A stretch of 64,000 bases of DNA from Rugalucina vietnamica (GCA_964017185.1 OZ024869.1:58740761-58804760); one strand, 5' to 3'. Positions 45,607 to 57,374 are shown, counted from the first letter of the stretch. Made by a program: numbers and translations. The notes: a model not told the origin generated them from the sequence alone.

Positions 45607-46230
45607 TATACCAATTTTATACCTAAAATAATCAAACGTTCTTGTATTAGTAGACCTACATGTATATTTATGTCATGTTTGTCTTATTCCAATATAATGA
45701 TGCGATCATCCATTGACCACAAGATAAAAAAAAATAAATTGTAATCAATTTGTTGGATAAATATATTATTTTAAAGTGACAGAACAGTACCATGATAGCC
45801 TTATATATATCAATCAGATTTGCAAAAAAATAATATGTAAATGGAGATGCTTATTTCAGCTGCCATATGGAAAGATGTAACATACGTAACAACTCTGAAC
45901 AAAAAAACTTTCAAACCTGATTGGAAACATTGATTTATTATGTATACAATAAAAATGTATGTCAAAAAATAAAATATGACAAGAGTGGTGTTTTTTCTGA
46001 CCTTAAACAAACAAATGAAGTATTATGTGTTTTCACTGCACAAGAACATGAGGTTTGTCGGGTTACCTAGATTACAAGCCGTTTACAGACTTATGACCAC
46101 AGATAACTTAGTAAAACATGGTTTTCTAAGCACCCTAGATGTATGCCTGATGCATGGTACCAATGGAACTTTTCTTCCTAGGGGGGGAAACGGGACGAAT
46201 TTTTTTTCGGTTTGGCTCCTAGACCGTACA
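45607..46230 (-). repeat. Dispersed host repeat, reverse copy, outer piece
   Basis: Reverse complement of about 14375-14985 (GTAACCAGCAAACC, TTATGACCACAGATAACTTA and CTTCCTAGGGGGGG all match). It continues the piece that was broken at 29373. Confidence 0.8.
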
Positions 46231-46376
46231 TATCTATAGCAAAGTTAAGTGTGTCAGATTACCAGTATGTCCTGTGAACAAAAATAAAGTTTTGATCCCA
46301 ATCAAACTTTGAGTAGTATATTTACCAGTTCACAAGTGAGCATTTACAGGACCATTGGTCCTCTGATTATAAAATT
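46231..46376 (+). repeat. End fragment of the AGCTCACC hairpin/tandem-unit family
   Basis: GTGAGCATTTACAGGACC followed by ATTGGTCCTCTG at about 46337 is the palindromic end seen at 44050. Only the end is present. Confidence 0.7.
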
Positions 46377-46469
46377 CCCTTATGATTCTTTACCTTGCCC
46401 TAAGGGCAGGGATGGGTTGGGGGCATTGTGTTTCACAAACACTATTTCTTATATTTTCTGTTTGTCTAG

Positions 46470-46666
46470 AAATTATAAAACCGTCTAGTCAAGGAAGCAG
46501 TAACCAGGAGGATGGTGGTCTGCAGGCAATGGACGAGGACTATCAGGCACTGACCAGTAAGGAAGAAACGGATCTAGAAATGTTGATGTCAGACACCGCT
46601 ACAGCTGTCAGTGATGCTGAGAACTTTGCTGAATACCTGTCCAAACAGTTGTCCATATTAGATGGG
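46470..46666 (+). CDS. EXOC1: Internal exon of a host gene, probably exocyst subunit EXOC1 (SEC3)
   Basis: A 197-bp exon. It is preceded by a pyrimidine-rich acceptor ending TTTGTCTAG and followed by the donor GTGAGG. It is entered two bases before a codon boundary (phase 2) and left on a boundary. The product ends with ETDLEMLMSDTATAVSDAEN and FAEYLSKQLSILDG. The end closely resembles what I recall of animal EXOC1, where a similar NAEAFAEKLSRELQVLDG is followed by ANIQSIM. EXOC1 is part of the exocyst, which tethers secretory vesicles to the plasma membrane. The first part is Ser/Gln/Asp-rich and unremarkable. Codon use and low repeat content set it apart from all surroundings. I found no neighbouring exon in the window, so flanking introns must be long. 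The splice sites are seen; the gene name rests on memory of the family. Confidence 0.72.
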
Positions 46667-46784
46667 GTGAGGGTTTCTCTCATTATGATAAAGATAAATA
46701 TGTGTAGCCTATATAATTTCTGGTCTGGATGTTTTGCATTATACTTTCTAAACTTCATGGGGACCCAACTGTTAATCGTGATTA

Positions 46785-47950
46785 TACCCCCAGCATACGA
46801 AGTATATGGGAGTATATAGTTTTTGCGTTTCCATCTGTTTGTCTTTTTGTCTGTAAACTTTTTTGTGTCAAAGATTTCTCAGGAGCTACTTAACCTAGAA
46901 TTTTAAAATTTGGTACAAAGCTTGGGTAATGTCAAGTTGTGTTGTGTATTTGAGAATCAACAATCTCTGGCTTATCATTCCCTTTATTTATCTATTTTTC
47001 TCTCTATCCAATTTTTTCCATCATATCAGCTCAGTCTGTATAAGAGTTACAGACTTCAAATTTTATATGCATGTTCAGAATGACCGACTCTTATTACTGA
47101 AAAAAAGATTATGATTCTGTGGTTTACTTTTGTCTTCTTTTTTTGCTTTGTTTCTTTTCCCATCTGTCACTCCTATACAAATCTGCACCTTTTTGTGTCA
47201 AAGAGTTCTATGGAACTACTTAACCTAAAATTTTAAAATTTGGTACAAAGCTTGTGTATGTCAAGTTGTATTGTGTATTTGAGAATCAACAATCTCAGGC
47301 TTATCATTCCCTTTATTTATCCATTTTTCTTTCTATCCAAGAAATTTTCTGTCAAAGATTTCACAGGAACTTCTTTACCTAGAGGTTTGAAATTAGGTAC
47401 AAACCTTGGGTACCTTAAGTTGTATTGTGTATTTGAAAATCAGCTGTCTCAGGCTCATCAGTTCCTTTATTTATCCATTTTTCTTTCCATCCAATAAATT
47501 TTCCATCATATCAGCTCAGATTTCTCAGGAACTACTTAACCTAAAATTTTAAAAATTGGTACAAAGCTTGGGTATGTCAAGTTGTATTGTGTATTTGAGA
47601 ATCAACAATCTCTGGCTTATCATTCTCTTTATTTATCCATTTTTCTTTCTATCCAAGAAATTTTCTGTCAAAGATTTCTCAGGAACTACTTTATCTAGAA
47701 GTTTGAAATTAGGTACAGACCTTGGGTACCTCAAGTTGTATTGTGTATTTAAGAATCAGCTGTCTCAAGCTTATCAGTCCCTTTATTTATCAATTTTTCT
47801 TTCCATCCAATAAATTTTCCATCATATCAGCTCAGTTTTTATAAGAATTTTATATGCATGTTTAGAATGACCAAATCTGTTACTGAAAAGATTAAGATGC
47901 TGTGGTTTACTGTTGGGGGTAAGTGAGCTTTGCTCACTTTTTGCTATATT
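46785..47950. repeat. Hairpin head, about five tandem units of ~155 bp, and a tail hairpin
   Basis: Head: ATACCCCCAGCATACGAAGT ending in GGGAGTATATAG, as at 10910. Units (TTTCTCAGGAACTACTTAAC, GTCAAGTTGTATTGTGTATT, CCCTTTATTTATCC) recur near 46868, 47197, 47353, 47520 and 47671, with a 315-bp higher-order step. Tail: AGTGAGCTTTGCTCACT then T-run at about 47927-47945. The two 85-codon frames (47240, 47556) are the same repeat read twice. It lies in the presumed EXOC1 intron. Confidence 0.8.
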
Positions 47951-48011
47951 TATTGAAACGACGTGGAATGTTTATACATGCTATTATTAATTAACTACAT
48001 TAATATTAGTA

Positions 48012-48920
48012 TTTGTATGACCAAATTAGCCCACATCATACGGATGACAAACTGGGCCAATACGAGAATAACTGGGCCAATACGAGAAAAACAAGGCCAA
48101 TACAGAAAAACAAGGCCAATATGAAAATGACGTCATTAGACGTTCTTTTTCAAAAGAAAATGGCAGCCATGTTTTCCTCCATTTCGCCGCTTCAAAACTG
48201 CAGTTGTATTTATAACATAAAACTTACACTGCAGTTGCATTTATAGAAGTAGAAATAATCGTCAACAGTTATCGCTAATAAAAAGGAAAAACGGAATTCA
48301 GACGACAAGCTTGGTTTATTTTGTATCTAGATCTAGTCAATCTTATATGAAAACACAAGGTTTGTAGGCATTTTACTCCGGCTCACCAAGTCTCAAAGGC
48401 GTTTGTTGACATTGTTTATCTTATGAAATGTTATTTATTAATTAATTTATTTATTTATTTATTTATTACTTTAGACTAGCTAAATAGTTAAAATACATTA
48501 TGTTATTATGTTCATTGGCCTTCTTCCTCTTCAAGTGTTGACTCGCTATCACGAATTTCGCAGTGTTTCGATGAGACTGGATCATACAGTGGCCTGCATT
48601 CGAGATTTTATCAGAAAATTCTCTGTAGTTTATAGGCCTCTACTCGTGGCTTCAGTGTTTAAAGCAGAAGAAGACGGCTGTTATATTTTTTGTGCATGTA
48701 CATGCATGTGTCTAATATTTTTATCCATTGCGTTGTGCACTTTGTCAAAGAGCACAATTCAAATAGAAAAGTTAATTAATAAAATTGTCATTAATCAAGT
48801 AATTTCGTATTGGCCCAGTTACAGGTCCTCGGCCAGCTGTATTGGCCCTCGGCTCCGCCTCTGGCCAATACAGCAGACCTCGGACCTGTAACTGGGCCAA
48901 TACGAAATTACTTGATTAAT
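48012..48920. repeat. GGCCAATACGA repeat region ending in a 131-bp palindrome
   Basis: Positions 48049-48128 have four short units of ACTGGGCCAATACGAGAA type. Positions 48790-48920 form an inverted repeat: ATTAATCAAGTAATTTCG through TTGGCCCAGTTACAGG is mirrored exactly, with partial pairing further in around a short CTCGGCTCC loop. Shared words suggest one element. Frames of 77 and 127 codons inside are not convincing. Confidence 0.75.
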
Positions 48921-48930
48921 AACATTATAT

Positions 48931-49253
48931 TATGAAGTTTCGTATGCGTCCCCAAGATAGTTACGAATGCGACATTTCACATCCTCTGCCCTTGGACGGT
49001 AAGTACCACATGTTTTGCTCTCGTGAAAATAAACAAAGCAGAGTTTACAAAATTGGCATCCACTTTGATCTGCAAAATTCTTCTATGTTTCCACTGGAAG
49101 TCAATTGGAATTGTGTTTTTCAGCTAATGGTTTATAAAGTTGACTGGTAGATACAAGGGTGCCACAGAAACACATTACAATGCTGAATTTTAGGGCAGAG
49201 GGTGTGGCACGTCACATTCGGAACAATCTCGCCAACGCATACGAAACTTCAAA
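48931..49253. mobile_element. MITE with about 60-bp inverted repeats
   Basis: TATGAAGTTTCGTATGCGT on the left faces ACGCATACGAAACTTCAAAA on the right, and the pairing runs to CTCTGCCCT with scattered mismatches. About 320 bp. The left arm happens to end near a GTAAGT, which makes an exon-like 23-codon frame; the mirrored arm shows it is repeat DNA. Confidence 0.75.
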
Positions 49254-49404
49254 ATAGCATGCATTAACATTCCACGTCTCATCAATAATCACAATTAACA
49301 GCTGGGTCCCCATGAACTTGTGGATATTTTAGTGATTCTAACACACCTCGCCTATATAGGCAATGGTTAAAAAATGTGTTATATTGTGCAACAATTCATT
49401 TAGC

Positions 49405-49730
49405 AAATTTTAAATGTTTGAAATAACATACATATTTATTAATCTATACTCACGATAATATTACTCTGCTACTCTCTCTATTCCCCCATGAACGCCGACT
49501 TATTACCAGCCGTGTAAGACGCCGATACGTTTGTAACCCGTGTGAAATCAACCACCGTAAAATCATGCAAGTCATGAATCGATAACAGTAAACTTCCTCT
49601 TTTTGCGAGAAAATAAGTAAAGTACATGCGGGGAGGCGGGAAGCAGAGTAATTGTCTGCTCGGGCCTATCGTAATATTATCGTGAGTATAGATTAATAAA
49701 TATGTATGTTATTTCAAACATTTAAAATTT
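49405..49730. mobile_element. Fold-back MITE with CTCACGATAATATTAC ends in a 61-bp perfect inverted repeat
   Basis: CTCACGATAATATTAC at 49449 is mirrored at 49671-49686. The adjoining 45 bp on each side (AAATTTTAAATGTTTGAAAT ... ATTAATCTATA) are also exact mirror images. The inner left part matches the right end of the larger element in reverse. Confidence 0.8.
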
Positions 49731-51352
49731 ATTACATCTAACTCACGATAATATTACTCTGCTAAACAGATTTTATCTATAAGGATGGTGGGAATAATCT
49801 GGACTGAATGGAAAACAAGTCATAGACTTACCATTCGAACTAGGTTACAATAAGATTCGGTGTAGGAACAACAGGGCTGGAAATGTCCATGGCAAAAGTA
49901 ATGCACATGAAGCCAACCCGGAGATTGCCAAATTCGAGTCTACTAGTACTATGGCTGGGATACAGTCATAATGAAAAGCCGCAATAATACGGCTATTTCA
50001 CGCTAGAGATGACTCGGATTAGCGTCCAAACGGAAGCATTTGACAAAACGTTCTCACCAGAAAAGATGCCTACCTACGTTCAGAACAATTCAACAAGAAA
50101 AAGTTCAGAACGAGCCGAAAAAACGAAGTTTGTTGCAAGTCAACAATACTCGATTACACGTTCGAAACCGGAACCGGAATTTATCTCCAGTTGCATAGCA
50201 ACAGAGACTGACTTCCGGAACACGGTATATACACGCATGGAATAAAAACTTGGAGGTATGCGTATTCGAGACCTTTCGATCCCAAGAACGCCACTGGAAA
50301 AAGGGCGCAAATAGCCGCTCTGCAATGGTAAGGAACCATTGTCGAGCAACGCTAGATATCACCAAAAAGGCGAAAAATAATCAACATCAATGAGCTTCAC
50401 AGTGAAACTAATTCACAGTGTATATTGAATACCTATGAATAAGAAACCTGTATAACATGTAAGACAATAATGAGAACGGCAGACTACATTGTAGTCGGCA
50501 ACAGAGAAAAACGATAAGACACGTGTCTGTCTAAAACAAGTCCTCATTATTAAGTTTGACATGTAAGAGACAAAATGTCCAATGCAGTCAAACTGAAAAT
50601 GGCACAGATCTCAAAGAACATCTGTGTCCAATATAGCAATTTAGCTGCTGTATCAGAAAACAGATACAGACGCTAAAAGAACCGGAAGTAGCAGAAAATT
50701 CTCGCTACTTTCCCAGGTAAAACAAAATGCAGCCAGAAAATTGTTCTGATCTGCAGGAAAAAAGGCATAAACAGATAGCCTGTGACAAAAAGACAATTAA
50801 TCAAAGACGTTGCCTAAGCTAACATCTAAATAAATGACTTTCATATTCTGAAAAATCAGAATAAAAACCGTTCACGCTGTTTAGAAATGCAGAATGGCCC
50901 GAGTCTCTACAGAAACTCAAAGATCCCCCGAAGGATAGATCATATGCAATGTCTAAACAGATATAAAAAAGGTTCAATATTTACTAAAAACATTGAAACA
51001 TTCGTGAACTAGTTGGAAGCTGTCAGGAAATATTCTAAGATAGAGACTATCAGAATAGTAAACTGACACAACCTGCAGAACAAAAACTGTGCAGGAAAGA
51101 AGAATCCTAAAATTGATGGTGTGACCATCAAGAAGAAACTAAGTCTTGCATAACCAATCAGAATTCAATTATCTGTCTTCACTATAATTGGCAGAGTCAA
51201 GAATGAGACATGAAACATTGACTGTTAGCCAAAGCAAACACATCTATGAGAAGGGCAACCGGAATACCTCAGAATATACACTATTCCGAGTGGTAATCAG
51301 CCCTGCTAAATAGCGAAATGGTATAATTCAGCAGATATATTACGAACATAAC

Positions 51353-51502
51353 CGATAAAGACGCATGTCTATAGGTACTGGTTTAAGTAATGCCTTCTCG
51401 TACCAGTCTGTCAGACTGATAGGCATGACCGATAAGACACGTCTATAGGTTCTAGACTACGTTATGCCTACTCGTACCAGTCTGTTAAACTGACAGGCAT
51501 GA
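51353..51502. repeat. Tandem pair of about 75 bp with inner palindrome
   Basis: ACCGATAA(A)GACRC..TCTATAGG through CTCGTACCAGTCTG and GACTGATAGGCATG occurs twice in a row. CAGTCTGTCAGACTG inside each unit is a near-palindrome. Confidence 0.8.
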
Positions 51503-51522
51503 CCGTCAAGTTCGAAATATCG

Positions 51523-51543
51523 CCCCCCCCCCCCCCCCCCCCC
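51523..51543. repeat. Poly-C run of 21
   Basis: An uninterrupted C homopolymer, often an unstable or sequencing-sensitive site. Confidence 0.9.
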
Positions 51544-54500
51544 TCCTTTTTCAAGAAGACAAAACTGTAACATGCTACAGATAGCAAGTGCTACAGAATA
51601 AAGCTTCCAGAAGGATTGAATTATACCCGCAATATGGGTCATCCAAATAAAGAAGAATGGACGAAACCATTTCTTCTTAAGGAGGGGAAAATAGTCAATA
51701 CCACTGCTCTGTGAACTAACGAATTATGTAAATTGGTCAGAACAATGAAGGAACAAAATGCTATCGAAATACCAGGTAAACTAAGACTGGTGAAGTCCAA
51801 ACAGCGAATTAAGACAGGTAATTCGTGATTGGCTAAAAAAGATAGCAATGCAGATTAAAACACACATGGTAATACGACTCATGGGTGATCTGTTTACGAC
51901 CAAGGTCTGATTAACTGAGATTGGTCGATAGGTTGAAGCCGAATTAACGACTTAAACAAACCCTAGACAGAAACAGAAACACGCTGACGAGCCGAATTGA
52001 AAACATTATAAAAATTGACAATTCGGTCAGCATATAATCTGCATGTTCCATTGCAAGAACTATGACCGGAAACAATACTCCAGTTAATTCTTGCGCATAC
52101 AAAAAGGACAATCCAAGAAACAAATCCTAAAAAGATGTTGTTTCAGAAGGAAATTCTTGGGAGCACATACAAAAAGTCTTGAGGCCCCAAGGGAAAAGAT
52201 TAAGGAACCTTTCCCCGTGAAAAGGAAAAGAGATATCTCATTGACAAGAAACTATTCCGGAAGGAAAGTCAGGTCAACATAAGTAGCTCGCCCATACCTC
52301 GAAAGGCAGAAGAGCTGATACCAATGTTCCGTTGAGGAAAAAATGTGTATGCCCATTTAGTCAGAAAGTAGATTTCATGACCAACGAACCAATCAATGCT
52401 ATAATTAGCTACTTCATAAGAATGAAATGATAGGTTGAATGGCATAAACTTCACAGATTCTACCTCTATTGAAGATTGAATCTTTGGTAGAAGTTGGGTA
52501 TGTTCTCAGATAGATAGGAGAACTCCCCGCAGACACATGAACTGTATCTAGAACCTAAGTGAGACTACAGCTCCTAGATAAGACCAAAACGACTAGAGTC
52601 TCCAAGAAACTTAGTCGAAAAATGACTAACGTCATAAAATGGCCATATAAACATAATAAGCAGAAGCTGAAATCTCACAAAGACCCGAAGCCACAAGATG
52701 AGGTCTACCCTGTACAGAACACTAGCCCCAGGAACCCCCAGGCAATGTCTTTACGAAGGTGCATGATAACCCTCAAAGGAAGTCCCCACTACCTTGTAAT
52801 GATATACAAGGAACTGCAACATTCCGTGGAAGCTTTCAGCTTACGAAATAGCAGTGGCATTCCTGCCCAGAAGCATTTAATGGGCAAGAATGGGACGAAG
52901 GACGAATATGAATACATTGAAAATTACATCAATGATCCCAGCTATCAATGAATCATGAACTAACATGGCTGCTAGCACGAACTGATACGTTCTGTGCGAA
53001 GTCAGTGTTGAAACGTACAGCGAGGGATGCAAGATAAAACCCCGCCAAACGTGCTCAACGGTGTATTCAAGCAGAACACGTACTAAAAAGAAACATGCCT
53101 GCGCCGAATACAAAACAACTCCCCAAGCTTCCAAGTTTGCGAAACTGAAGCACAGGGAAGATAACTCCTGTTTGAACTTCAAATATGAAGGAACAAGAGA
53201 TGACAGGTAAACATGAACCGCCCGGTAATCGGTCATTAGACTTAACCGGGATGTATGCAAGGAACAACTATTGTATTTGCATAAAAGAATACCTGGCAAC
53301 ATAAAGATGGACACCTCTTATTCAACATTCAAAGTCAGACTACTCAACAAAGAGCTAGATGATCTTATAAGTTGAATAAGAAAACGATTCCAACTAAAAA
53401 GTTAGTAAAATAACTTTGTATGGAATCATAAAAAGAAAATAAACATAGTACAATGTAACTATGTTATCTTCATCAAATGTAAAGTAACTCTTACAATCCG
53501 AAGACTGTTATGTTACCATAACAAATGTCCAACCAATTTATGACAAAGAAACTGATCTCGGATCTATAGTCACGATCAGGTCTTAGCCAAATATTGAATT
53601 TCAGGTGTAGAGATCCTGTAATTCAAATAGCGGGGAACAAATTTGTCTTAAAAATGTGCACCCGAGGAAGAAGCAAGCAAAATGCTGCTCTTAAAAATGA
53701 GACCCTGATTGTTTCATCAGTAGTATGAAATAAATAAGTCTCTCGGCTACCAGAAAGAGTATTTCATAAACTAATTATTAGCGAAATAAACTGTGGTCTG
53801 GTTGTACCCCGTGCGTCTTAGGTGCACGTTCATAATAAAGTGCCCCAAGAAAATTGCCACCAAGCACATGGGATGGTGTCAAAATAAAAGGTACAAATCG
53901 TCATGAGAAACGTGAGATAATCCACTGACACATGACAAAAAGGAGAACGATCTGCATAAAACGAGATCTTCTCACGTAGTACGATGTACGAATGGGAGCC
54001 GAAGGTACCCAAAACCATGGCTCAAGGAGAAAGAAAATGCCTCAATTAGAATTGAAACTACGCAACAAACGAGTGTACAATTCCAATGGCAAGGCAAATA
54101 ACTATCGTACAAGCGATAAGGGCTGACCATGGCTCGTTGTGAGCCGTGGCAAGCGATGTTCAGAAATGAAGTCGAGATATAGAAATCAGCGCTTCCTACT
54201 GAACATTTCCCGTTATACACGGTGATAAAAACCGTGCATCGGAAATAAACTTGAAATTGTATGAGTCATTGAAATGATCTAAAAACATTCCAAGTTTCCA
54301 GACTGACACAACCTGCTGGTGTCACTGGACAAATTAAGGAATCGGCTCAAACTACGTTACGACGAGCGTAATTCCAAAAAGAAGCCGCAAGTTAGCCGTA
54401 TCACCTGATATCAGAACAACGGTTCTAACAATAAGCGCCTCAATGCCTGTAACTACACATGCATTCAGTGGTTACAAAGCAAAATGTGTGCAATGCTCGA

Positions 54501-54757
54501 ACTTAGCCAGACGACAACACAAAATGCAATCGAATGGCTTCGAAAGACATGAGCATTTCCATTAGCGTGTGCTACACCCTTAGGAAGCTCTTCTGTGCAC
54601 TTGGCAGTCACTTGCATACAATCGTTTGCAAGGCATCTATCGTGCACCAGACGATGGACATACGAGCCGCCATTAGCTCAGAGCTCGTGTTGAGCTGAAA
54701 GCCACTCATCGTCTAGTGTTGCTCGAGCAAAGACTGCACACGAGTTAAACTCGTCGA

Positions 54758-54965
54758 CGCTAGAAGCGAGTGCAAGCAAACGCCTAGCATCTAAAAGAGC
54801 ACACAAGCCAATGCTCGCCCGAGTTCGCAACACTCGAGGCGTGCAATGAAGCCGGCGACGCTCGAAGCGAGTGCAAAGCAAACGCCTAGCATCTAAAAGA
54901 GCACACAAGCCAATGCTCGCCTGAGTTCGCAACACACGAGGCGTGCAATGTAGCCGTCTAGTGCT
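54758..54965. repeat. 101-bp GC-rich tandem pair
   Basis: GAAGCGAGTGCAA through CGAGGCGTGCAATG is repeated with a 101-bp step (54763, 54864). The segment 54660-55000 is clearly richer in CpG than the rest of the window. The minus-strand 111-codon frame is a by-product of the repeat. Confidence 0.8.
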
Positions 54966-56327
54966 TGAGAAAAAAGACATACGAGCCATCACTCGGTCTA
55001 GACTCAAGATCACTAGTTACGACAGCCGGTGCGTAGAAACGGCCTATATCACCCGAGCGTTAAGCAACTAGCTATAGCGCGAGTTCAAGGCGCATCACCT
55101 TCCCAACCAAACAAAATCACAAATGTGTCTGTTAGGTTCGAAATTAGGCCTAAAGGTCCCAGAACAAATTCATGTCGGAACAGAATCACACAATGTGATA
55201 CGGATGGCCTGAAAAAGAGCGGTTCCTGAATATAGCATTCAGAAGAGCGCTCATACGGTGCAAATATGGCACTGCCAAGGCAGGCCTACATATTAAGCAC
55301 CCGGCTGTTATGTTCAAAAGCTAGATACTTCAATGAACTTAATCAGAAGAATCAAAGCCATGGGAGCCTGAACTAAAGACAGATTCCCCGAACACAACTG
55401 TTGGGAAGAGTTTTCCAGATACATGTACGTGGAATACTCAAGAGAATATGCCCCAGTGTTTGGACCAATTAAGGGCCAAAGCCTGAGAGGAAGAAATTTC
55501 ACACCAAACTACTTACCAAAGTTCAGCGGATTCTCGTTACCCTCGGAAAAGGGCAAGGAGAAACTCAAGAAATTTCAACCGGCTGCATAAACTCCCCAAC
55601 ATCGTATAAGTTATTTCGCTAAAACAACCACTGCCAACAACCGACGAATGTGGTCGAAGAATGGAAGTTAAAGCCGAAAATACTTCGCATGAATTGTCAT
55701 AAAACAATTCCTGCATAAGAAAAAACTGTCCCATAATGAAACGGGAACAGTCTGCACTTACCTGTATCGACATCAAATTTCAAAGCAAACTCTGAAATAA
55801 CAAGAGAAATACATGGCATGGAAACAAATACATACAAAACAAAGTTTGTTCAGCAATCCCGGGGGGAAGAAGAGCTGCTCGAGCCAAGGACACAAACCAA
55901 GACCCAAAATATTTTGGAAATGTCTTGAATTCAAAAACACGTCCTTTCGCCATAAATGCGCCGAGCAAAAAGAGGAAGTTTACTGTTATCGATTCATGAC
56001 TTGCATGATTTTACGGTGGTTGATTTCACATGGGTTACAAACGTATCGGCGTCTTACACGGCTGGTAATAAGTCGGCGTTCATGGGGGAATAGAGAGAGT
56101 AGCAGAGTAATATTATCGTGAGTTAGATGTAATAAATATGTCGTTTGTGAGGTAAATTATCCCATCAAACAGTGTAATCTTGATGTTAGATGGTGTAATA
56201 TGGCATTAGTGCATGACATAATATATTTGTGTAAATATCCGTATTACAGTCAAACATTTTGTGGGATATCTACAATGCAATGGCAGAAAGCTGAACACTA
56301 GCGATGGTTTCAGCCACTTATATTCTG

Positions 56328-56815
56328 CGGCAGTACTAAAATACGAAATGGGCACTTTTTGGTGAAATGCGAAAAATTTTGGTGAAATGGGGCGAAATGT
56401 GCAAGTTATTGGGCGAAATAGGCATCATTCAGGACAGAGTATGGTTTATTTCAATAGCTAAGGATCGAAACATTGAAATTGCATAGTCTAATGTAAAATT
56501 TTGAGCATATGGTATGTCGATATGAGAGATGCTATTCATACTGGCACAAAGCCCATTATGTAGATTAGAAAATACTTTCTCGTCATGCATTGACAGATAT
56601 AAAGTTTGTTCATTTTTGTTTCTTTTGGCTACAGGTCTGATCCACCGGACTACACCCTATCTAAAATAATGGGTATATGAAGAATTAAACATAACACACA
56701 ACTTAAACTTTGTTTTGGTATCAGTTTCCAAAGAAAACATGCCCATTTCGCCAACAAATTACACATTTCACCCCATTTCCCCCAAAATTGCCCATTTCGT
56801 ATTTTAGTACTACCC
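56328..56815. mobile_element. hAT-like MITE with 8-bp target ATATTCTG
   Basis: The ends share a perfect 23-bp inverted repeat (AGTACTAAAATACGAAATGG...) starting 4 bp inside the borders. ATATTCTG lies at 56320-56327 and 56816-56823. Inside, GAAATGGG / CCCATTTC words recur many times. An 8-bp duplication fits hAT; ends reading CGGC / GGGT only weakly fit, so the class is tentative. Confidence 0.7.
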
Positions 56816-56823
56816 ATATTCTG

Positions 56824-57089
56824 TTTATTGTGTGTTATGGATTTGCAAAAAAAAATATGTTTTACATGTACCATCATTCCATGCCCTTGGACCCTTGGGA
56901 TGAAGCTAAAGGGTAATTACCTTTAACCCACTTCATGTGTGTTACTGCATACAATCAAACAGTTGATGTACATGTTAAGGGTGACTCTGTATCAATTGGG
57001 ACTTGGAAGTTTAGTGTCTGGGGCAAACAGATAAAGGAGGGTGGGGAAGGGGCGAGCAGCTTTGGGCTATTATGCCTCTCAAGACACTT
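56824..57089. other. Unassigned sequence between two elements
   Basis: No gene or repeat end recognised in this short stretch. Confidence 0.35.
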
Positions 57090-57242
57090 TTTAGCTCACC
57101 TGAGCCAAAGGCTCTAAAGGTGAGCTTATAGTATGGCCATGCTCCAGCGTCTGTCCATTGTCGTCGTCCGTCCACAGTTTCAAAGATCTTCTCCTCTGAA
57201 ACCGCTCGGCCAATCAAAGCCAAATTTTATATGAAGCATCTA
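57090..57242 (+). repeat. AGCTCACC hairpin/tandem-unit element, start of a copy
   Basis: TTAGCTCACCTGAGCCAAAG, then AGGTGAGCTTATA and GTCCGTCCACAGTTTC, match the start of 42661-44056. It is cut at GAAGCATCTA by the next element, at a TA present in the family (GAAGCATCTATAGG). Confidence 0.85.
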
Positions 57243-57374
57243 CAGCTCCGTTTCATTAATAACATACCCCTGCAATGTCGCAAAATAAATTGACCCCGCA
57301 CCCTACATTGCATGGCTCATTGCTGGATGGTTATTAGTCTGGCTTGGATGAAACTTCTACAATTTGTGTATATA

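Larger units (their letters stand above)
49728..56136. mobile_element. 6.4-kb inverted-repeat element, CTCACGATAATATTAC family
   Basis: TTTATTACATCTAACTCACG at 49728 is mirrored at the right, ending 56136, over at least 36 bp. The right end (55975-56122) also pairs with 49449-49600 for about 150 bp, so the left side seems rearranged or duplicated. The interior has no long frame; it contains a ~75-bp tandem pair (51353-51502), a C21 run (51523-51543) and a CpG-rich 101-bp tandem pair (54763-54965). No transposase found. Confidence 0.72.

Noticed and set aside
45810-46239. Frames of 66 and 87 codons
   Set aside because: They lie in the dispersed host repeat whose other copy (14375 onward) does not keep them open.
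47240-47813. Two similar 85-codon frames as paralogous genes
   Set aside because: They are two units of one tandem repeat read in the same frame.
48932-49150. Possible host exon (frame followed by GTAAGTACC)
   Set aside because: The same bases are mirrored at 49190-49252, so they are the arm of a MITE.
52559-52951. 130-codon basic frame
   Set aside because: No motif, no splice context, in the interior of an inverted-repeat element with no conserved counterpart here.
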